From assembly GCF_016625195.1 (NCBI RefSeq), contig NZ_JACVUP010000009.1:1-64000 (forward strand): a stretch of 64,000 bases of DNA, written 5' to 3'. This document shows positions 1 through 7,201 of the stretch, one piece after another. The DNA comes from Erwinia sp. S63 (lineage in GTDB: Bacteria > Pseudomonadota > Gammaproteobacteria > Enterobacterales > Enterobacteriaceae). The position numbers and the translations under genes were made by a program. The notes under the pieces were generated by a model. It was given only the letters and a program-made list of their open reading frames with translations, searched no databases and was not told the DNA's origin. How positions within the stretch are numbered: position 1 is the stretch's first letter; every line of letters begins with the position of its first letter.

Positions 1-36
1 TCTTCATGACGAAGTGCAACGATTACGCCATAAATA

Positions 37-567
37 TTAAGTAAAGCTGGAACTTCTGTGTTTATCCTTCCACGCCGAAATAATGGACTCAACGTTAAGT
101 GCTATGTCATCGGTTGAATCTAATTCAAGATCGTAAATTTTATCTAAATGGATATGATGAAAATCTTTTAATGCACTTCCCAACGGTCTGTCACCCCGTG
201 CTATTTCTCTCTCTTTGAGTATGTCAGGGTGACAGTGGATGCCTATAAACAAAAAATTATGGCCTCTCAGCATTTCTTTTAAATGCTGCAACCATTCATC
301 TTTGTCCAGAATATGCTCAATAATAAGATTGTTACCGGCATCAGCGTATGCCTTAAGTGAAGCGTGGAATCCCGCAAAAAACTTATCACGTTCATTAGCC
401 CAGTCGAAATCTCCGTTTCGAAAGCGTTCCGTAGGTAGTACCCCACTATCCCGTAAATGGTCAATTGAGATATGCCAGAACACGATCCCCACCCTTGCTT
501 GCAGTTGTATGGCAATCGATGTCTTGCCACTACTTGATGCACCATGAAGGAAAATAATATGGGACAT
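37..567 (-). CDS. Chloramphenicol phosphotransferase-like P-loop protein
   Basis: 176-aa protein with an N-terminal Walker A motif GASSSGKTS (residues 9-17) after a hydrophobic first strand (MSHIIFLHG), the fold start of small P-loop kinases. The GxSSSGKTS form and the overall length match the chloramphenicol phosphotransferase-like (CPT) family, which transfers phosphate to small hydroxylated substrates. The substrate cannot be told from the sequence, and most family members outside Streptomyces are not shown to act on chloramphenicol. ATG at 567 has a GGTGGTGA stretch just upstream. No stop-proximal gene is seen before position 37, so it stands alone at the window edge, in AT-rich DNA. A role in resistance is not supported by context. 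Confidence 0.75.
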   Translation of the reverse strand: MSHIIFLHGASSSGKTSIAIQLQARVGIVFWHISIDHLRDSGVLPTERFRNGDFDWANERDKFFAGFHASLKAYADAGNNLIIEHILDKDEWLQHLKEMLRGHNFLFIGIHCHPDILKEREIARGDRPLGSALKDFHHIHLDKIYDLELDSTDDIALNVESIISAWKDKHRSSSFT

Positions 568-1249
568 GTATCACCACCGATTCGATTGCACATGAAAATC
601 TTTTGATTTGAGTTTAATTAAAAGGTGTGACAGTTGTACTCCCCTCTCGGGAGGGGAAGTCGGAGACTAAAGTAAACATTCCTAATGTCCGTTAATCGCT
701 CAGGCTGTGTGAAAACTGTTTTGGTCGCTTAAACTGTCAAAAACAGGGTTCAACACTGCGCTCATACGTAAAATTTGGCTCAGCTAACCAGTCGAACGAT
801 TCCAGATTTTGCGTAGATGCGCGCACATCAGTTTTGGTTCAGGTTTTTCACACAGCCTGCGCTCAAAGCTGCCCGTTAATTTCTATCGACGGCAGCTCCG
901 TGCTGGGAGCAGACGTCGCTTAAAAAAGTCTAAGTTGATCAAAGGGGAGCAGATTACCTGCGCTCAAAGTTGCCCTTGCACTTCAAACATGGCCGTTCCG
1001 AGTTGAATTCAGTAAGATCAACAGGTTCAAGCAACGCTACTCTTAATGAAAGAGGGACGTTGCAGGCAATAATGTGTGTGCAGTGAACGATTGAACCACT
1101 AAGCTTGACAATATGGCTCCCATGCTTTTTTATACCCGCCACGGGACCATCAGGCTTCTATGCATCTATACAGACATCATGCATGATGACTAAATTATCG
1201 ACTGCATGATCGTCTGGGAATGAAAAAGAATGCAAAAAAGGGACTTTAC
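568..1249. other. Intergenic AT-rich region with MITE-like insertion and repeat debris
   Basis: About 680 bp with no convincing gene. It holds the MITE-like element at 701-859 and degenerate copies of a short recurring motif (684-700 continuing at 860-880; inverted at 901-920). Short open frames here (around 809-1006 and 954-1142) lack ribosome binding sites and recognisable composition. Confidence 0.6.
701..859. mobile_element. MITE-like element with 15-bp terminal inverted repeats and 4-bp target duplication
   Basis: The left end begins CAGGCTGTGTGAAAA (701-715) and the right end is its inverted complement TTTTCACACAGCCTG (845-859). The element is flanked by CGCT on both sides (697-700 and 860-863). 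Joining the flanks restores a copy of the short motif found elsewhere in this region (GTCCGTTAATCGCT + CAAAGCTGCCC), which indicates insertion into that motif with duplication of CGCT. No transposase is encoded, so it is a non-autonomous element or IS remnant; the parent family was not identified. Confidence 0.6.
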
Positions 1250-1837
1250 ATGAATAAGTTAGCGATGCTAGCGCTCGTTTTTTCATCATTTTCTTTTGCG
1301 GGTGAATGTGTTTATCCGGATGAAACAGTTTGTAAAGCTGCCGAGCAAGGTAATGTGCTCGCTCAGGGAAAGCTCGGATATTTCTACCAGTACGGCTGGG
1401 GGGTAGAACCGGATGACGCTGAGGCTGCAAAATGGTACTCAAAAGCAGCGTTACAGGGCGATGCAATTTCACAGTCCGCTTTGGCAGGATTATACCAGAA
1501 AGGAAGTGGAGTAAAGCAGGATTACACTGAAGCGGCTAAATGGTACTTAAAGGCAGCGGAACAGGGTGAATCATCATCTCAGTACTATCTCGGAAGACTT
1601 TACGAGGATGGAACTGGCGTAAAACAGAATTACGCAGAGGCTGCTAAGTGGTACTTAAAGGCTGCTGCGCAGGATCACACGACTGCTCAGGTGCGACTGG
1701 GACTACTTTACGAAGAAGGCTCAGGAGTCGGGAAGGATCTCTCAAAAGCAAAAGAATATTATGGCAAGGCCTGCAATAAGGGGATTCGTATTACCTGTGA
1801 CGCATATGAGGAACTAAGAGATAAAGGAGTTAGGTAA
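1250..1837 (+). CDS. Exported Sel1-repeat (SLR) protein
   Basis: 195-aa protein. ATG at 1250 is preferred over an upstream in-frame ATG (1220) because AAGGGA lies about 6 nt before it and the protein then starts directly with a signal peptide (MNKLAMLALVFSSFSFA, cleavage before GEC). The mature part carries about four consecutive Sel1-like repeats of ~36 residues, each with the A(E/K)AAKWY.KAA..G...AQ..LG.LY..G.GV pattern. Such alpha-solenoids mediate protein-protein contacts, usually in the periplasm. A C-terminal CNKGIRITCDAYEEL segment with paired cysteines could form a disulfide. It sits among small orphan genes; an immunity or effector-binding role is possible but unproven. Confidence 0.8.
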   Translation: MNKLAMLALVFSSFSFAGECVYPDETVCKAAEQGNVLAQGKLGYFYQYGWGVEPDDAEAAKWYSKAALQGDAISQSALAGLYQKGSGVKQDYTEAAKWYLKAAEQGESSSQYYLGRLYEDGTGVKQNYAEAAKWYLKAAAQDHTTAQVRLGLLYEEGSGVGKDLSKAKEYYGKACNKGIRITCDAYEELRDKGVR

Positions 1838-2229
1838 CAGATACGACTGACCTGCACCACTTTGCTTAACATGCTACGAGCAAAGCTGTCCCTCCATCAG
1901 CCGCGAGAATAACCGCTGTATTTCACCGAAAAATACACTCTCGTGAGGGACGTTCCGTTCATAAATAACAATAATGACAAATTTTAAGTACGTTTTATGA
2001 CTTTCTCTCGCAATATGACATTCATCATAAAAACCACTCAAACTGTGTCTTTCCCTGTAATCATAATCACCCATGGTGATAATTACTATTTTAACTGACC
2101 GTGAGGTGTTACTCATCGTCAAAATTTAATCGTTGTAAAGCATGCCTGCATTCGCATGTAAGTTTGAACTATGAATCTATTTGATGTTAACATCCCTATC
2201 ACTTCATTTAAAAACTAAGGGAAGAGTTA
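1838..2229. other. Intergenic, no supported gene
   Basis: About 390 bp of AT-rich sequence. It has fragments resembling the recurring short motif (GAGCAAAGCTGTCC at 1878-1891 and GAGGGACGTTCCG near 1945). A minus-strand open frame (1874-2122) has no family resemblance and no ribosome binding site and is not called. Confidence 0.5.
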
Positions 2230-2523
2230 ATGGAATTGAAATACTTCGTTTATCTGGCTGCTGTTATCGCCTTTGGCATATGGTTTACTTTTATACATAA
2301 TCGATTAATTGTGGTTAGCTGCGCCTTATTTTTTCTGGCTTTGCTTTCATCTTTTGCAGCAAGTTTACTTCACATCAGCCTTTGGATAATAATACCAGTT
2401 TATTCTGTGCTGTGGCTTGCAGGCGTTTGCTCGTTCAAATATAACGCCAACCACACTGCGAAAATATTTTTGCTAATGTTGTTTATGTGTGCGACGTCAT
2501 TAATTGCCTTCATCTTTTCTTGA
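2230..2523 (+). CDS. Small three- to four-helix membrane protein, unknown function
   Basis: 97 aa with AAGGGAAGAG upstream of ATG 2230. The protein is almost entirely hydrophobic: about four segments (residues ~5-22, 24-46, 48-68, 78-96), with little soluble sequence beyond a short FKYNANHTAK loop. I do not recognise the family. It stands between gene debris on both sides and could be an orphan immunity-type membrane protein (inference from size and context only). Codon use is AT-rich like its surroundings and unlike the rest of the window. Confidence 0.6.
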   Translation: MELKYFVYLAAVIAFGIWFTFIHNRLIVVSCALFFLALLSSFAASLLHISLWIIIPVYSVLWLAGVCSFKYNANHTAKIFLLMLFMCATSLIAFIFS

Positions 2524-2745
2524 CTTGCCCACTGAAGTTAAATTGGGCTGACTTTATTATTACGCCCTACCTTTTTATTATATCTTAATGACAAGCCCTA
2601 TTGGATAAAAAATAATTGTGAAAATCACATCTCGCATTTATGGATTTTCGCTCCTCGTTAGTTTGGGACATTTAGCTAGCGCCTATAGCTGTATGCAGTT
2701 AGTTCTACTTTTCGATTAGTCTAAATTCTTAATTTAATTTTTCTA

Positions 2746-2769
2746 GAGTGGGGCGTTAGCCCCCCACTC
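2746..2769. terminator. Hairpin after the 2774-2998 remnant
   Basis: Perfect 8-bp arms GAGTGGGG (2746-2753) and CCCCACTC (2762-2769), immediately beyond the minus-strand stop at 2774. There is no U-tract on the minus side, so it is terminator-like by position and stability rather than a textbook intrinsic terminator. Confidence 0.45.
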
Positions 2770-2773
2770 ATCA

Positions 2774-2998
2774 TTAAAAACGTTTTCTACGCAGGCTGAA
2801 GCCTTTCAGATCAAAGGAGAACTGTCGTTTACCCTCTTTAAAAAAAGGCACTTCCACAGTCAGCTTGAGCTGCTCCCCCTTTGATTCACACAGAGCGCTG
2901 TATGCAATATCCTCAGATCGCACATGGCTGACCTTCAAACTCACATGAACGTTATCGATGTCCACAGACATCAACTTTTTTGCCAGTAAGTCTTTCAA
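2774..2998 (-). pseudogene. Probable 3' remnant of an unidentified gene
   Basis: Open for 74 codons with only a TTG at 2998 or an internal ATG as start and no ribosome binding site. Its first third is read out of frame through the duplicated Cys-rich gene copy, so that part is not original coding sequence. The remaining C-terminal part (from about KVSHVRSED to the basic tail LRRKRF) has the composition of a real protein end with beta-strand character and is followed directly by a strong hairpin. The simplest reading is the tail of a larger gene joined to repeat copy 1 by a rearrangement. Family unknown. Confidence 0.35.
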
Positions 2999-3190
2999 CC
3001 GCCTCTATTGCGTCTGGATCCTCATGCTAGTCCATACAACTTAAACAATCTCCGCCACAGTCTAAATTAAATATGTCTGGTGTTTTACTCATTGGCTGAT
3101 TACAGGTCTGGCAATTGTTTTCTTTCACTGGAAGTGGCATCCGTTTTTTAATTTTCATTTCTATGTCATCAGACATATAAATCTTATGTC
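2928..3190 (-). repeat. Diverged 263-bp direct repeat, copy 1
   Basis: Matches 3989-4251 over its whole length with scattered substitutions and no net indel (both copies 263 bp). It contains the disabled copy of the Cys-rich gene. Both copies lie in the same orientation, about 1.06 kb apart. Confidence 0.75.
2952..3140 (-). pseudogene. Cys-rich small protein, copy 1, interrupted by an amber codon
   Basis: Same length and reading frame as the intact copy at 4014-4202 and beginning with a near-identical sequence (MPLPVKENNCQTCNQPMSK). At the codon that is TGG (in CMAWHGD) in the intact copy, this one has TAG, giving a truncated product of about 37 residues. The rest of the frame downstream is still open and similar, so the stop is probably recent. 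The truncated product would still contain the CxxC pair and the GGDCLSC cluster, so residual metal-binding activity cannot be excluded. Confidence 0.7.
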
Positions 3191-3322
3191 CGCATCACGC
3201 CCTGAGACATTCGACAAGCTTTTATGGCTTGCTTAAGACTGCTGTGTGCCAGGAGCGGACGTTGCTAACTTTATGTTAAGTTGATGCATAGGGATCCAGT
3301 CAAAAACTATGAAGAGGTTCAT

Positions 3323-3586
3323 ATGTCATCACAATCTATACAATTAGTAAGAGCCATTGCTGATATCGCTATCGCACTCGAATTTACCGACGAGAACCTC
3401 ATTAATCCTGATGTAGCCATTGAGATGCAGGAAAGCATTTCAGGAACTCTTCAGTCCCTTGATGAAGTTAATCGAAAAGAAATAGCGGATATCTTTGAAA
3501 GTATATCGACTCATTACAATGGAGAGATTGAAAAATACGTTAGGTCTCTTCCTATTAATTATGGCATCAAGTCAGGTGATAAATAA
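3323..3586 (+). CDS. Small acidic helical protein, orphan immunity-like
   Basis: 87 aa from ATG 3323, chosen because GAAGAGG precedes it by about 6 nt; an ATG at 3284 and an adjacent one at 3281 lack this. The protein (MSSQSIQLVRAIADIAIALEF...) is acidic and predicted helical throughout, with no signal peptide or membrane segment. The pattern resembles small cytoplasmic immunity proteins found as orphans in polymorphic-toxin gene arrays, but I cannot name a family. It is flanked on both sides by copies of the recurring short motif (3245-3266 and 3596-3620), as if it were a cassette. Confidence 0.6.
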   Translation: MSSQSIQLVRAIADIAIALEFTDENLINPDVAIEMQESISGTLQSLDEVNRKEIADIFESISTHYNGEIEKYVRSLPINYGIKSGDK

Positions 3587-3595
3587 TTATTGCGA

Positions 3596-3620
3596 GGTCC
3601 GCTCTTGCTCATAGCTGTCC
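3596..3620. repeat. Recurring short intergenic motif (GTCCGCT...GCTCATAGCTGTCC type)
   Basis: One of several degenerate copies of a ~25-bp motif between the small genes. Others are at 684-700 joined to 860-880, 901-920 (inverted), 1878-1891 (partial), 3245-3266 (inverted), 3968-3995 and 4249-4272. They vary around ACGTCCGCTNNTGGCTCATAGCTGACC. No hairpin or coding role is evident. Confidence 0.5.
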
Positions 3621-3696
3621 TAAGGATTACCCAAGACAACTGCTTGCAAGAAGTTGATATTAATTGGTGAAGACGTTAGGAGTACGGGAATTGACA

Positions 3697-3900
3697 ATGT
3701 CGGAAAAAGAACTTTATCCGTGTATCTGTTGTGGTAATAATACTATCGGGGAACCAGACCGTTACGAAATATGTTCGTTCTGTCATTGGGAAGATGATCC
3801 TGTTCAGTCCAATGATCCTGATTTTGGAGGCGGAGCTAATAGGCTTAGTCTAATAGAAGCTAGATCTTTTATTTTCAAGAGTAGAGCTAAAACCTCCTGA
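3697..3900 (+). CDS. CPCC-type cysteine-rich zinc-ribbon-like protein
   Basis: 67 aa. It has the Cys_rich_CPCC layout: YPC(I)CCG near the N-terminus, then YEICSFCHWEDDPVQ, then DPDFGGGANRLSLIEAR, which is the diagnostic NDPDxxGGANxxSLxEA segment. Four cysteines in two pairs probably bind zinc. The family is small, cytoplasmic and often found as a lone gene in polymorphic-toxin/immunity neighbourhoods; its molecular function is not established. ATG 3697 is called, but TTG 3691 has better spacing from AGGAG (8 nt) and may be the real start (adds two residues). Confidence 0.75.
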   Translation: MSEKELYPCICCGNNTIGEPDRYEICSFCHWEDDPVQSNDPDFGGGANRLSLIEARSFIFKSRAKTS

Positions 3901-3988
3901 TTTTCTAATCACATAAAATAAATTTGCGACTTTCTGAGAGAAATCTCAACCACTTAAGAAAGCTTACAACGTCCGTTGATCGCTCATA

Positions 3989-4251
3989 GCTGACCTTAGA
4001 TCTCACATGAACGTTATCGATGTCCGCAGACATCAACTTTTTCGCCAGTCAGTCTCTCAACCGCCTCTATTGCGTCTGGATCACCATGCCAGGCCATGCA
4101 ACTTAAACAATCTCCGCCACAGTCTAAATTCAATGTGTCTGGTGTTTTGCTCATTGGCTGATTACAGGTCTGGCAATTGTTTTCTTTCACTTGAAGTGGC
4201 ATCCGATTTTGATTTTCATTTCGATGTTACATGACATATCACTCTTATGTC
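3989..4251 (-). repeat. Diverged 263-bp direct repeat, copy 2
   Basis: Partner of 2928-3190, same orientation and length. It holds the intact Cys-rich gene. The left border coincides with a copy of the recurring short motif (3968-3995), and the right border runs into another (4249-4272). Confidence 0.75.
4014..4202 (-). CDS. Small cysteine-rich (putative metal-binding) protein, intact copy
   Basis: 62 aa starting MPLQVKENNCQTCNQPM, with two metal-ligand-like clusters: CxxC (residues 10-13) and CGGDCLSC (28-35), plus a C-terminal CGH. Resembles small zinc-ribbon proteins; no named family recognised. The middle DPDAIEAVERLTGEKV segment is helical. A second copy 1.06 kb away carries a nonsense mutation. 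No clear ribosome binding site is visible, and the evidence that it is a gene rests on the conserved frame between the two copies, where most differences are in synonymous or conservative positions. Confidence 0.6.
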   Translation of the reverse strand: MPLQVKENNCQTCNQPMSKTPDTLNLDCGGDCLSCMAWHGDPDAIEAVERLTGEKVDVCGHR

Positions 4252-4291
4252 GGCAGTTCGCTCACAGCGGCCACCCAGCACTGATAAGCCA

Positions 4292-4711
4292 TCACTCAAC
4301 AAACTGGCAAAAACGCAAAAGATAGCCATCCGGATCCTGAACGAGAAACTCTCTCTGGCAAGCCGTGGTTGCTCCAATCTGATAGGTGTTTTCCCGCAGA
4401 TCCCGATACAGCGGCACGCCATATTTCCTCACCCGCGCCAGCACACAGGCAATATCATCCACCTCAATCTGGAAATTCACGCCGCGCCCAAGCGGTTTGA
4501 CGAGTTCTGCAGTATTCCAGCCTTCGGCGTGAAACTGCTCAAGCATCAACTGTGCTTCACCGAGGTTGATATAGGCAAATTCGGGATCGCTTCGTCTGAC
4601 CATAATCTGAAATCCCAATACATTAGTGTAAAAATGCAGTGAGGCAGTGAAGTCCGTCACGGTCAGTTCGGGCACCATCCGGTTCCAGTAGGGCTCATGC
4701 TGAACTGTCAT
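4292..4711 (-). CDS. VOC-family (glyoxalase/bleomycin-resistance fold) protein
   Basis: 139 aa with the typical single VOC module: MVPELTVTDFTASLHFYTNVLGF (first beta-alpha unit), a second half with NFQIEVDDIACVLARV and the closing FLVQDPDGYLLRFCQ strand. Metal ligands of the fold are plausible at the start of each half and at the final acidic residue region. Close relatives are annotated bleomycin-resistance proteins, which bind the drug without modifying it, but many VOC proteins have other roles. AAGGA lies 9 nt before ATG 4711. It is monocistronic, and it marks the return to more GC-rich DNA. Confidence 0.8.
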   Translation of the reverse strand: MTVQHEPYWNRMVPELTVTDFTASLHFYTNVLGFQIMVRRSDPEFAYINLGEAQLMLEQFHAEGWNTAELVKPLGRGVNFQIEVDDIACVLARVRKYGVPLYRDLRENTYQIGATTACQREFLVQDPDGYLLRFCQFVE

Positions 4712-4831
4712 TGCTTAAGTCCTTTCAAATAACACAATCAAAACTGATGCCGCGCAACCTGTTCGCTCATGCCGCGATAAACGATAAATGAGAGTATTAA
4801 GAGCATCACGTTAACCCGCTCAAACATCTCT

Positions 4832-5710
4832 TCAACCCCATATCCCCATCGCTCTGCCAACCAAAACAGCAGCCGAATAAAGCGCTATCGCCACGATACT
4901 GATACAAGTTCCGCATGAAATCGCCCGCGCTGAATTTCCGGTGCCCAGGTAATGCGTCTCCAGCACGATAATATTGGCTGCCGGGGGAAGCAGGCAGAGG
5001 AGATACAGCGTTGCCGGATTTTGTGTAATAAGTGGCGCGTTAAATTGATTGGCTATCAGCAACAACAACGAAACCAGCACAGCGAAAACTATTGAGCGAG
5101 TGATAAACGGACGCAGTTCGAGTCGAAAATCGCGCATCGATATTGTTGTCTTTGAAAGCCAAATCCCTAAAACGGCCATGCCAAGAAAACTCATCATAAA
5201 TTTGGCAATTTGATACAGGCTATCAAAGTAAAGAGCAACCGAATCACTCAGCGAAATCAATGCTGCGCCTATCATCAGAGCGATGACGGGCGGGGTGCGC
5301 ATCAACGTGATTGGATTAAATTTCTCGCCGGAGAGCATGCCTGCGCCCAGCGAGTTTCCGACAATTGAGCTGCCGACATAGGCGGCAATAATAATGGTCG
5401 CAGCATCATTGCCGAATAACACGCTAGCAACGGGCAGGCCCAGCCAGCCGATATTAAGATAGCTGAAGCACAGGTTTTTAATGGGATCAGGGAAAACATA
5501 GCGGCCTGCCAGCAATAGCAACATCATGCATATCGCGGTGGCGACAATAATGGTGCTCATGCTGTGGAAGCGGGTCGATATATTAAAAATGACCACGATG
5601 GGAATAGCGATGCGCGTCAATATCAATGACGCAGCCGTTTTGCAATCCCAAGCGGTTTTGCCCAGCAACCATCCGGCAAACAGATAGATAAGCGGAAAGA
5701 AAATCGTCAC
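4832..5710 (-). CDS. Auxin efflux carrier (AEC) family transporter
   Basis: 292-aa polytopic membrane protein of about ten helices in the two five-helix halves of the AEC fold. Recognisable parts are the N-terminal PLIYLFAGWLLG helix, the NIGWLGLPVASVLFG segment and the PPAANIIVLETHYLGTG segment (AEC-type P-x-A-x-N region in the second half). Family members export or import dicarboxylates or amino-acid-like compounds; the substrate is not predictable. GTG start at 5710 with AGGGA at correct spacing. A large nested inverted repeat (5724-5775) lies just upstream in the presumptive 5' untranslated region. Confidence 0.8.
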   Translation of the reverse strand: MTIFFPLIYLFAGWLLGKTAWDCKTAASLILTRIAIPIVVIFNISTRFHSMSTIIVATAICMMLLLLAGRYVFPDPIKNLCFSYLNIGWLGLPVASVLFGNDAATIIIAAYVGSSIVGNSLGAGMLSGEKFNPITLMRTPPVIALMIGAALISLSDSVALYFDSLYQIAKFMMSFLGMAVLGIWLSKTTISMRDFRLELRPFITRSIVFAVLVSLLLLIANQFNAPLITQNPATLYLLCLLPPAANIIVLETHYLGTGNSARAISCGTCISIVAIALYSAAVLVGRAMGIWG

Positions 5711-5723
5711 GAAACGTCCCTGA

Positions 5724-5775
5724 TTAGCGTGTCGACCACTCCCTGAAGTAGGGAGTGGTTAAAAATACACGCTAA
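5724..5775. repeat. Nested inverted repeat (two perfect stems)
   Basis: Outer arms TTAGCGTGT (5724-5732) and ACACGCTAA (5767-5775) enclose inner arms ACCACTCCCT (5735-5744) and AGGGAGTGGT (5750-5759) around a 5-nt loop. Between the stems there are 2 nt on one side and 7 nt (TAAAAAT) on the other. It lies between the stop of the YjfB-like gene and the start of the carrier gene, both on the minus strand, so it could terminate the first or act in the leader of the second. Confidence 0.65.
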
Positions 5776-5813
5776 CAGAGGTCGTTCAATAAGTGCAACG
5801 ATGCAACGCGAGT

Positions 5814-6002
5814 TTATGCGGTGGTATTGATGTTGCGGCCAACTGCCGGATTGGCAGGCAGTTGCGGAATCGAATCAAGAATTCCGGCTGCCATCGACTG
5901 CTGATTATCCAGGGTCTTTTTCAGTACCAGGGTGCTCACCTTACTGCTGAGGTCCATATTATCCAGACCGATAGCCAGTGAAGTAATCTGTGATACATCC
6001 AT
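5814..6002 (-). CDS. YjfB-like putative motility protein
   Basis: 62 aa from ATG 6002, which has a strong AAAGGAGA ribosome site 6-7 nt upstream; the longer in-frame extension to 6119 does not. The sequence MDVSQITSLAIGLDNMDLSSKV followed by LKKTLDNQQSMAAGIL and a proline-rich LPANP tail matches the YjfB_motility family, short proteins linked to flagellar regulons in several bacteria. The function is not established. It stands alone here, without flagellar genes nearby, with spacing to the next gene occupied by a nested inverted repeat. Confidence 0.75.
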   Translation of the reverse strand: MDVSQITSLAIGLDNMDLSSKVSTLVLKKTLDNQQSMAAGILDSIPQLPANPAVGRNINTTA

Positions 6003-6152
6003 CTTGCTCTCCTTTAAAACGACTAATGGGGGGCGGAAACGGCTTTGAGTAAGCCTGATACGTCTATCGGCATCCAAGGTCAAAGCTTCACTGCTATCTT
6101 CGGACATCCCCGACGCCAACCGGCTTAATCAGATTATTCGCTGGCAGGGCGG

Positions 6153-7103
6153 CTACTTCGCCTGCGGCTGCCAAGTGCCCACATCCTGCGCATCAATCGC
6201 CTTCGGCAGCAGCTTCGCTTGATAAAATGCATCTGCAATCTTTTGCTGCTCAGCCAAATCGCTCTTGTTCACTGGCTCGATCTGATAGCTGCGTTGCTGG
6301 TTCGCTTGTTCCACCGTGGCGAGCGGCAAATTACCCCACAGCGGAGAGAGAATCTTTGCTGCATCCGTTGGATGTGCTTTCAGCCATTGAGCTTCCTGGT
6401 CCAGCGTCTTATACACAATGCCCAGCACCTCAGGATGCTTCTGCGCATAAGGCGTCGACACCAGATAGTAGCGCTGATAACTCGCGAGACCTTTGCCGCT
6501 CACCAGCACGCGCGTGTGCTGCTCCACTTTCGAACTGGTGACAAAGGGTTCCCATGTTACCCAGGCATCAACGCTGCCGTGTTCCAGCGCGGCACGCCCA
6601 TCGGCAGGTGTCAGCCACGCGGGCGTGACATCGCTGAATTTCAGCCCCGCCTTTTGCAATGCGGCGATCAGCAGATAATGGCTGCCTGCCGCTTTGGTAA
6701 CGGCAATCTTTTTACCTTTTAAATCCTGCAGCGATTTGATGCTGGAGTTTGCGGGCACCAGAATGGCCTGAGCTTCAGGCGAGGGCGTTTCGCGCGCGTA
6801 GTAAGTGAGGTCGGCGCCTGCCGCCTGCGCGAATACCGGCACGGTATCGGCCACGTCAGCAGAGAGGTCAACGTTGTTGAGGTTCAGTGCCTCCAGCAGC
6901 GGTAAGCCGCTGGTGAACTCGTGCCATGTCACCTTAATGCCGCGATCGGCGAGCGCCTTATCCAGATCGCCACGCTGCTTTATCAACGTCAGCAAGGTGG
7001 AAGATTTTTGATAGCCGATGCGAAGTGTCTCTTCGGCGTTAGCGCTGGCAAGCAGTGAGGAGAAAAGCAGTGAAGCGAGTATTGTCTTTGTAATGTTGCG
7101 CAT
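6153..7103 (-). CDS. Aliphatic-sulfonate-type ABC substrate-binding protein (SsuA/TauA family)
   Basis: 316-aa periplasmic protein with signal peptide (MRNITKTILASLLFSSLLASANA). It has the SsuA layout: LRIGYQKSSTLLTLIK, GLPLLEALNLNNVDLSADVADTVPVFAQAAG, LKGKKIAVTKAAGSHYLL and WVTWEPFVTSSK. In SsuA/TauA relatives these line the sulfonate pocket. ATG 7103 is preferred over an in-frame upstream start because CAGGGA precedes it. No SsuB/SsuC partner genes are adjacent, so it is an orphan that must borrow a transporter or act as a sensor. The neighbouring LysR gene is on the same strand upstream. Confidence 0.85.
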   Translation of the reverse strand: MRNITKTILASLLFSSLLASANAEETLRIGYQKSSTLLTLIKQRGDLDKALADRGIKVTWHEFTSGLPLLEALNLNNVDLSADVADTVPVFAQAAGADLTYYARETPSPEAQAILVPANSSIKSLQDLKGKKIAVTKAAGSHYLLIAALQKAGLKFSDVTPAWLTPADGRAALEHGSVDAWVTWEPFVTSSKVEQHTRVLVSGKGLASYQRYYLVSTPYAQKHPEVLGIVYKTLDQEAQWLKAHPTDAAKILSPLWGNLPLATVEQANQQRSYQIEPVNKSDLAEQQKIADAFYQAKLLPKAIDAQDVGTWQPQAK

Positions 7104-7201
7104 GTGAGTCCCTGAAGGTGTTATCAATTTTCAAAATGATAAAGCCGCTCACGAGGCAATCAAAACCGCAAGTTCGCATAAGCTCTGCACATTTACAGCT
7201 A

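Noticed and set aside
809-1142. Two short open frames (plus 809-1006, minus 954-1142) near the MITE-like element
   Set aside because: No ribosome sites, odd basic composition and overlap with mobile-element debris; treated as noise.
1874-2122. Minus-strand 82-codon open frame
   Set aside because: No ribosome binding site, no recognisable fold, and it reads through motif fragments.
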